A DNA stretch of 24,021 nt from JBBKXP01 sp038251315 (GTDB lineage Bacteria > Pseudomonadota > Alphaproteobacteria > Rhodobacterales > Rhodobacteraceae): the NCBI GenBank assembly GCA_038251315.1, contig JBBSBK010000048.1:1-24021 (forward strand), written 5' to 3'. Made by a program: the position numbers and the translations under genes. The notes beneath the pieces were generated by a model that was given only the letters and a program-made list of their open reading frames with translations, was not told where the DNA came from and made no database searches. Of the stretch, positions 21,892 to 24,021 are shown piece after piece. The first letter of the stretch is position 1. Each line of letters opens with the position of its first letter.

Positions 21892-22984
21892 CCAGTGCGC
21901 CGATGATCGCGTCGCCCATCTGGGTGGTGCTGATCGGCGTGCCGCCTTCGGGGCCCAGCAGATCGGCGGTGCGCGCACCATTCGCCAGCACGGTTTCGAT
22001 CGCGGCTTCAAGCCGGTCAGCCTCGGCGCCCTGGTCGTAGGAATACCGCAGCGCCATTGCGAACGACAGGATGCAGGCGATCGGATTGGCCTTGCCCTGC
22101 CCGGCGATATCGGGGGCGGACCCGTGGACGGGTTCGTACATTGCGCGGGGTCGTCCGTTGGCCATGGGCGCGCCAAGACTGGCCGATGGGAGCATCCCCA
22201 GCGACCCGGTCAGCATCGCCGCGCAATCCGACAGGATATCGCCGAACAGATTGTCGGTCAGGATCACGTCGAACTGTTTGGGGGCGCGCACCAACTGCAT
22301 CGCGCCGTTGTCGGCATACATGTGGGTCAGCGCCACTTCGGGGTATTCGTCGTCGTGGATTTTCTGCACCACCTCGCGCCACAGCACGCCGCTTTCCATC
22401 ACGTTGGCCTTTTCCATCGAACAGACCTTGTTGCCCCGTCGTTTGGCCAGTTCAAAGGCCGACCGCGCGACGCGGGCAATTTCGGATTCCGTATAACGTT
22501 GGGTGTTGATCCCGACCCGTTCGTTGCCTTCGGTAAAGATCCCGCGCGGCTCGCCGAAATAGACGCCGCTGGTCAATTCGCGCACGATGACGATGTCCAG
22601 CCCCGCGACGATGTCCTTTTTCAGCGATGAGAAATCGGCGAGTGCGTCGAAACACTGGGCCGGGCGCAGGTTGGAAAACAGGTCCATTTCCTTGCGCAGA
22701 CGCAGCAACCCGCGCTCGGGTTTCAGGCTGAAATCGAGGGTATCGTATTTCGGCCCGCCCACGGCCCCCAGCAGCACCGCATCGGCGGCCTGCGCGCGCG
22801 CCATCGTGTCATCGTGCAGGGGCGTGCCGTGTTTGTCATAGGCCGCGCCGCCCACCAGATCTTCGGACACGTCGATATGGATGCCGCGTTTGTCGCCGAA
22901 CCAGTGGATGACCTTTTTGACCTCGTCCATGACTTCGGGGCCGATACCGTCGCCGGCGAGGATCAGAAGGGTCGGGTTGGGCAT
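21878..22984 (-). CDS. leuB: 3-isopropylmalate dehydrogenase
   Basis: 368 residues, standard length. It oxidises and decarboxylates 3-isopropylmalate with NAD+ in leucine synthesis, in the cytoplasm. Readable features: N-terminal L-A-G-D-G-I-G-P-E-V, the R-G-L-L-R-L-R-K-E substrate Arg cluster (about 91-99), R-E-L-T-S-G-V-Y-F-G-E-P-R-G with Tyr142, Lys192 in M-E-K-A-N-V-M, and metal-binding Asp225 (Y-A-D-N-G-A-M-Q), Asp249 and Asp253. H-G-S-A-P-D-I-A-G is the NAD-site signature. ATG 22984 has AAGGA eight bases upstream. The frame continues upstream but runs into the LysR gene and is not coding. leuC and leuD are not in the window. Confidence 0.97.
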   Translation of the reverse strand: MPNPTLLILAGDGIGPEVMDEVKKVIHWFGDKRGIHIDVSEDLVGGAAYDKHGTPLHDDTMARAQAADAVLLGAVGGPKYDTLDFSLKPERGLLRLRKEMDLFSNLRPAQCFDALADFSSLKKDIVAGLDIVIVRELTSGVYFGEPRGIFTEGNERVGINTQRYTESEIARVARSAFELAKRRGNKVCSMEKANVMESGVLWREVVQKIHDDEYPEVALTHMYADNGAMQLVRAPKQFDVILTDNLFGDILSDCAAMLTGSLGMLPSASLGAPMANGRPRAMYEPVHGSAPDIAGQGKANPIACILSFAMALRYSYDQGAEADRLEAAIETVLANGARTADLLGPEGGTPISTTQMGDAIIGALDASV

Positions 22985-23043
22985 GGGTGCGGTCCTTGGG
23001 GTGAGAGGTGTTTGTGGTCGGGTAGCGCGTTGTGCCGCAGGGA

Positions 23044-23937
23044 TCAAGCCACCAGCGGGCGCAACCCTTCGGCGAGCAGATCCCAGACCCGGCGGATGCG
23101 CGGGCTTTGCCGCATTGCCTCGTGCGCGGTCAGCCAGACCGGCAGGGATGGGATCGGAAAGCCAAGGTCGATCTCGGCCACTGTGGGATCGGCGCGGCCG
23201 ACGTCGGTCTGGGCAAAGCCGATGCCGCATCCGGCGCGGACCAGTTCCCAATAAACCACGTTGTCGTCGCAGCGGGTCTTGAACCAGTCGCGGCTGACGT
23301 CCAGCCCGGCGGCGCGAAAACCATCGACGATACCGGGCTGCTGGTCATAGCCGACGACGTCATGTTGCAGGATGGTTGCGGCGGTCGGTAATCCGTGCGT
23401 TTGCAAATAGCTGTGGGCGGCAAATGCCGATAGCCCGATTTCACCGATATGCAGGGTGACAAGGTCAAGCTGGGTGGGCCGGAACATCCGGATGGCGATA
23501 TCGGCCTCGCGGAACAGCAGGTTGGTCGTGGAATCTGTCGGCGTCAGGTCAATGGCGATGCGCGGTTCGGCCTGCCTGATCTGGGCGAGGATCGCGGGCA
23601 ACCGATAGGCTGACAGGGCAGCGCTTGCGGTGATCCGCACGCTGCCTTCAAGGCGCGCGGCCTGCCCGGCGGCCGTCAGCGCGATCTGATTGGCCGCGTC
23701 ACGCATCGCCCGCGCCGGAGCGACCAGCGCGGCCCCCGTTTCGGTCAGCTCGAATCCCCGCGCGCGACGGTGGAACAGGTCGGCCCCCAACTGCGCCTCG
23801 ATCGTCCTGATCTGGCGGCCAAGGGTCGGCTGGCTGGCGCCCAGTTGCCGCGCCGCCGCCGACAGGCTGCCGGTTTCCGCGACTGCAAGAAACGCCTGCA
23901 TCAGGGACCAGTCGAGCGAGGATTGCGGTTTATCCAT
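23044..23937 (-). CDS. LysR family transcriptional regulator
   Basis: 297 residues. The N-terminal winged helix-turn-helix is textbook: F-L-A-V-A-E-T-G-S-L-S-A-A-A-R-Q-L-G-A-S-Q-P-T-L-G-R-Q-I, then L-E-A-like I-E-A-Q-L-G-A-D-L-F-H-R. The rest is a periplasmic-binding-protein-like effector domain (from about residue 92), of the short-effector CrgA type. It binds DNA as a tetramer and usually controls a divergent neighbour and itself. ATG 23937 is preferred over TTG 23943; neither has a good ribosome site. The upstream divergent gene, if any, lies beyond the window. It precedes leuB by 59 bp on the same strand, but I see no reason to link it to leucine synthesis. Confidence 0.93.
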   Translation of the reverse strand: MDKPQSSLDWSLMQAFLAVAETGSLSAAARQLGASQPTLGRQIRTIEAQLGADLFHRRARGFELTETGAALVAPARAMRDAANQIALTAAGQAARLEGSVRITASAALSAYRLPAILAQIRQAEPRIAIDLTPTDSTTNLLFREADIAIRMFRPTQLDLVTLHIGEIGLSAFAAHSYLQTHGLPTAATILQHDVVGYDQQPGIVDGFRAAGLDVSRDWFKTRCDDNVVYWELVRAGCGIGFAQTDVGRADPTVAEIDLGFPIPSLPVWLTAHEAMRQSPRIRRVWDLLAEGLRPLVA

Positions 23938-24021
23938 GCGCAAATGAATACACGATATGCAGTTTCAGGCAATTTCGATTTGTCGGCGAATGGACCATCT
24001 TGGCGGCATATCAACCCAAAA
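23938..24021. promoter_or_regulatory. Upstream region of the LysR gene
   Basis: 84 bp, AT-richer than its surroundings, with no coding content. A loose dyad TGAA-N15-TTCA (about 23945-23967) sits where a LysR autoregulatory site would be expected. No promoter can be assigned with confidence. Confidence 0.3.

Noticed and set aside
20712..21906. Plus-strand open frames running over the tRNA and through the transporter gene
   Set aside because: The peptide W-S-G-R-E-D-S-N-L-R-P-P is the well-known artefact of translating a tRNA gene in reverse; the longer frame is His/Gln/Asp-rich shadow of the minus-strand DMT gene.
21892..22176. N-terminal extension of the DMT transporter frame through leuB
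   Set aside because: The extension is Arg/Pro/Ser-rich and out of frame with leuB; the transporter's first helix begins only after 21873.
22985..23251. N-terminal extension of leuB toward the LysR gene
   Set aside because: It overlaps the LysR coding region and lacks family similarity; ATG 22984 has a good ribosome site and canonical N-terminus.
1..24021. Search for transposase, integrase, phage or CRISPR genes
   Set aside because: None of the convincing coding regions carries transposase, recombinase, capsid or Cas motifs, so the accessory look of 9539-11907 rests only on repeats and codon use.

Overview
The window looks like a chromosomal segment of an alphaproteobacterium of the family Rhodobacteraceae (Roseobacter-like). 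It is GC-rich with C/G-ending codons. Genes are dense, with many 4-nt stop/start overlaps. The asd, leuB, matB and M17 aminopeptidase proteins read as alphaproteobacterial. The assignment rests on recognising protein motifs and gene style, not on a search.

Left part (1-5608): the edge of a surface-glycan locus. A truncated SDR dehydrogenase (PtmA-like) enters from the left edge. Facing it on the minus strand are a NeuC/LegG-type hydrolysing UDP-GlcNAc 2-epimerase and two diverged WaaA/Kdo-transferase-like glycosyltransferases in tandem. On the plus strand a GT-A glycosyltransferase is translationally coupled to a small protein carrying all three sialylmotifs (L, S, VS) of the GT29 sialyltransferases. 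Together they suggest synthesis and transfer of a nonulosonic (sialic, legionaminic or Kdo-like) acid onto a surface glycan.

Middle (5600-9538): a minus-strand operon of M17 leucyl aminopeptidase, GNAT acetyltransferase and a cytoplasmic NlpC/P60 hydrolase with SH3-like domains, plausibly for murein-peptide turnover. It is preceded by a small helical protein and a divergent beta-carbonic anhydrase. From 9539 to 11907 the segment looks more accessory: a start-less small membrane reading frame, a secreted TPR protein, a 94-bp inverted-repeat element, and a leucine-rich-repeat protein with a perfect 54-bp internal duplication and an unknown C-terminal domain.

Right part: housekeeping genes asd, an MFS transporter divergent from matB, then a four-gene iron-type operon (imelysin, di-haem CxxCH protein, second imelysin, DUF1513; 15852-20707). 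A 17-bp perfect palindrome sits inside the promoter region of this operon. It is followed by a hairpin/palindrome repeat, tRNA-Pro(CGG), an EamA/DMT exporter overlapping leuB, and a LysR regulator at the right edge.

The best candidates for little-described biology are the GT29/GT30-like glycan module, the imelysin/di-haem/DUF1513 operon with its candidate operator, and the LRR protein beside the inverted-repeat element.
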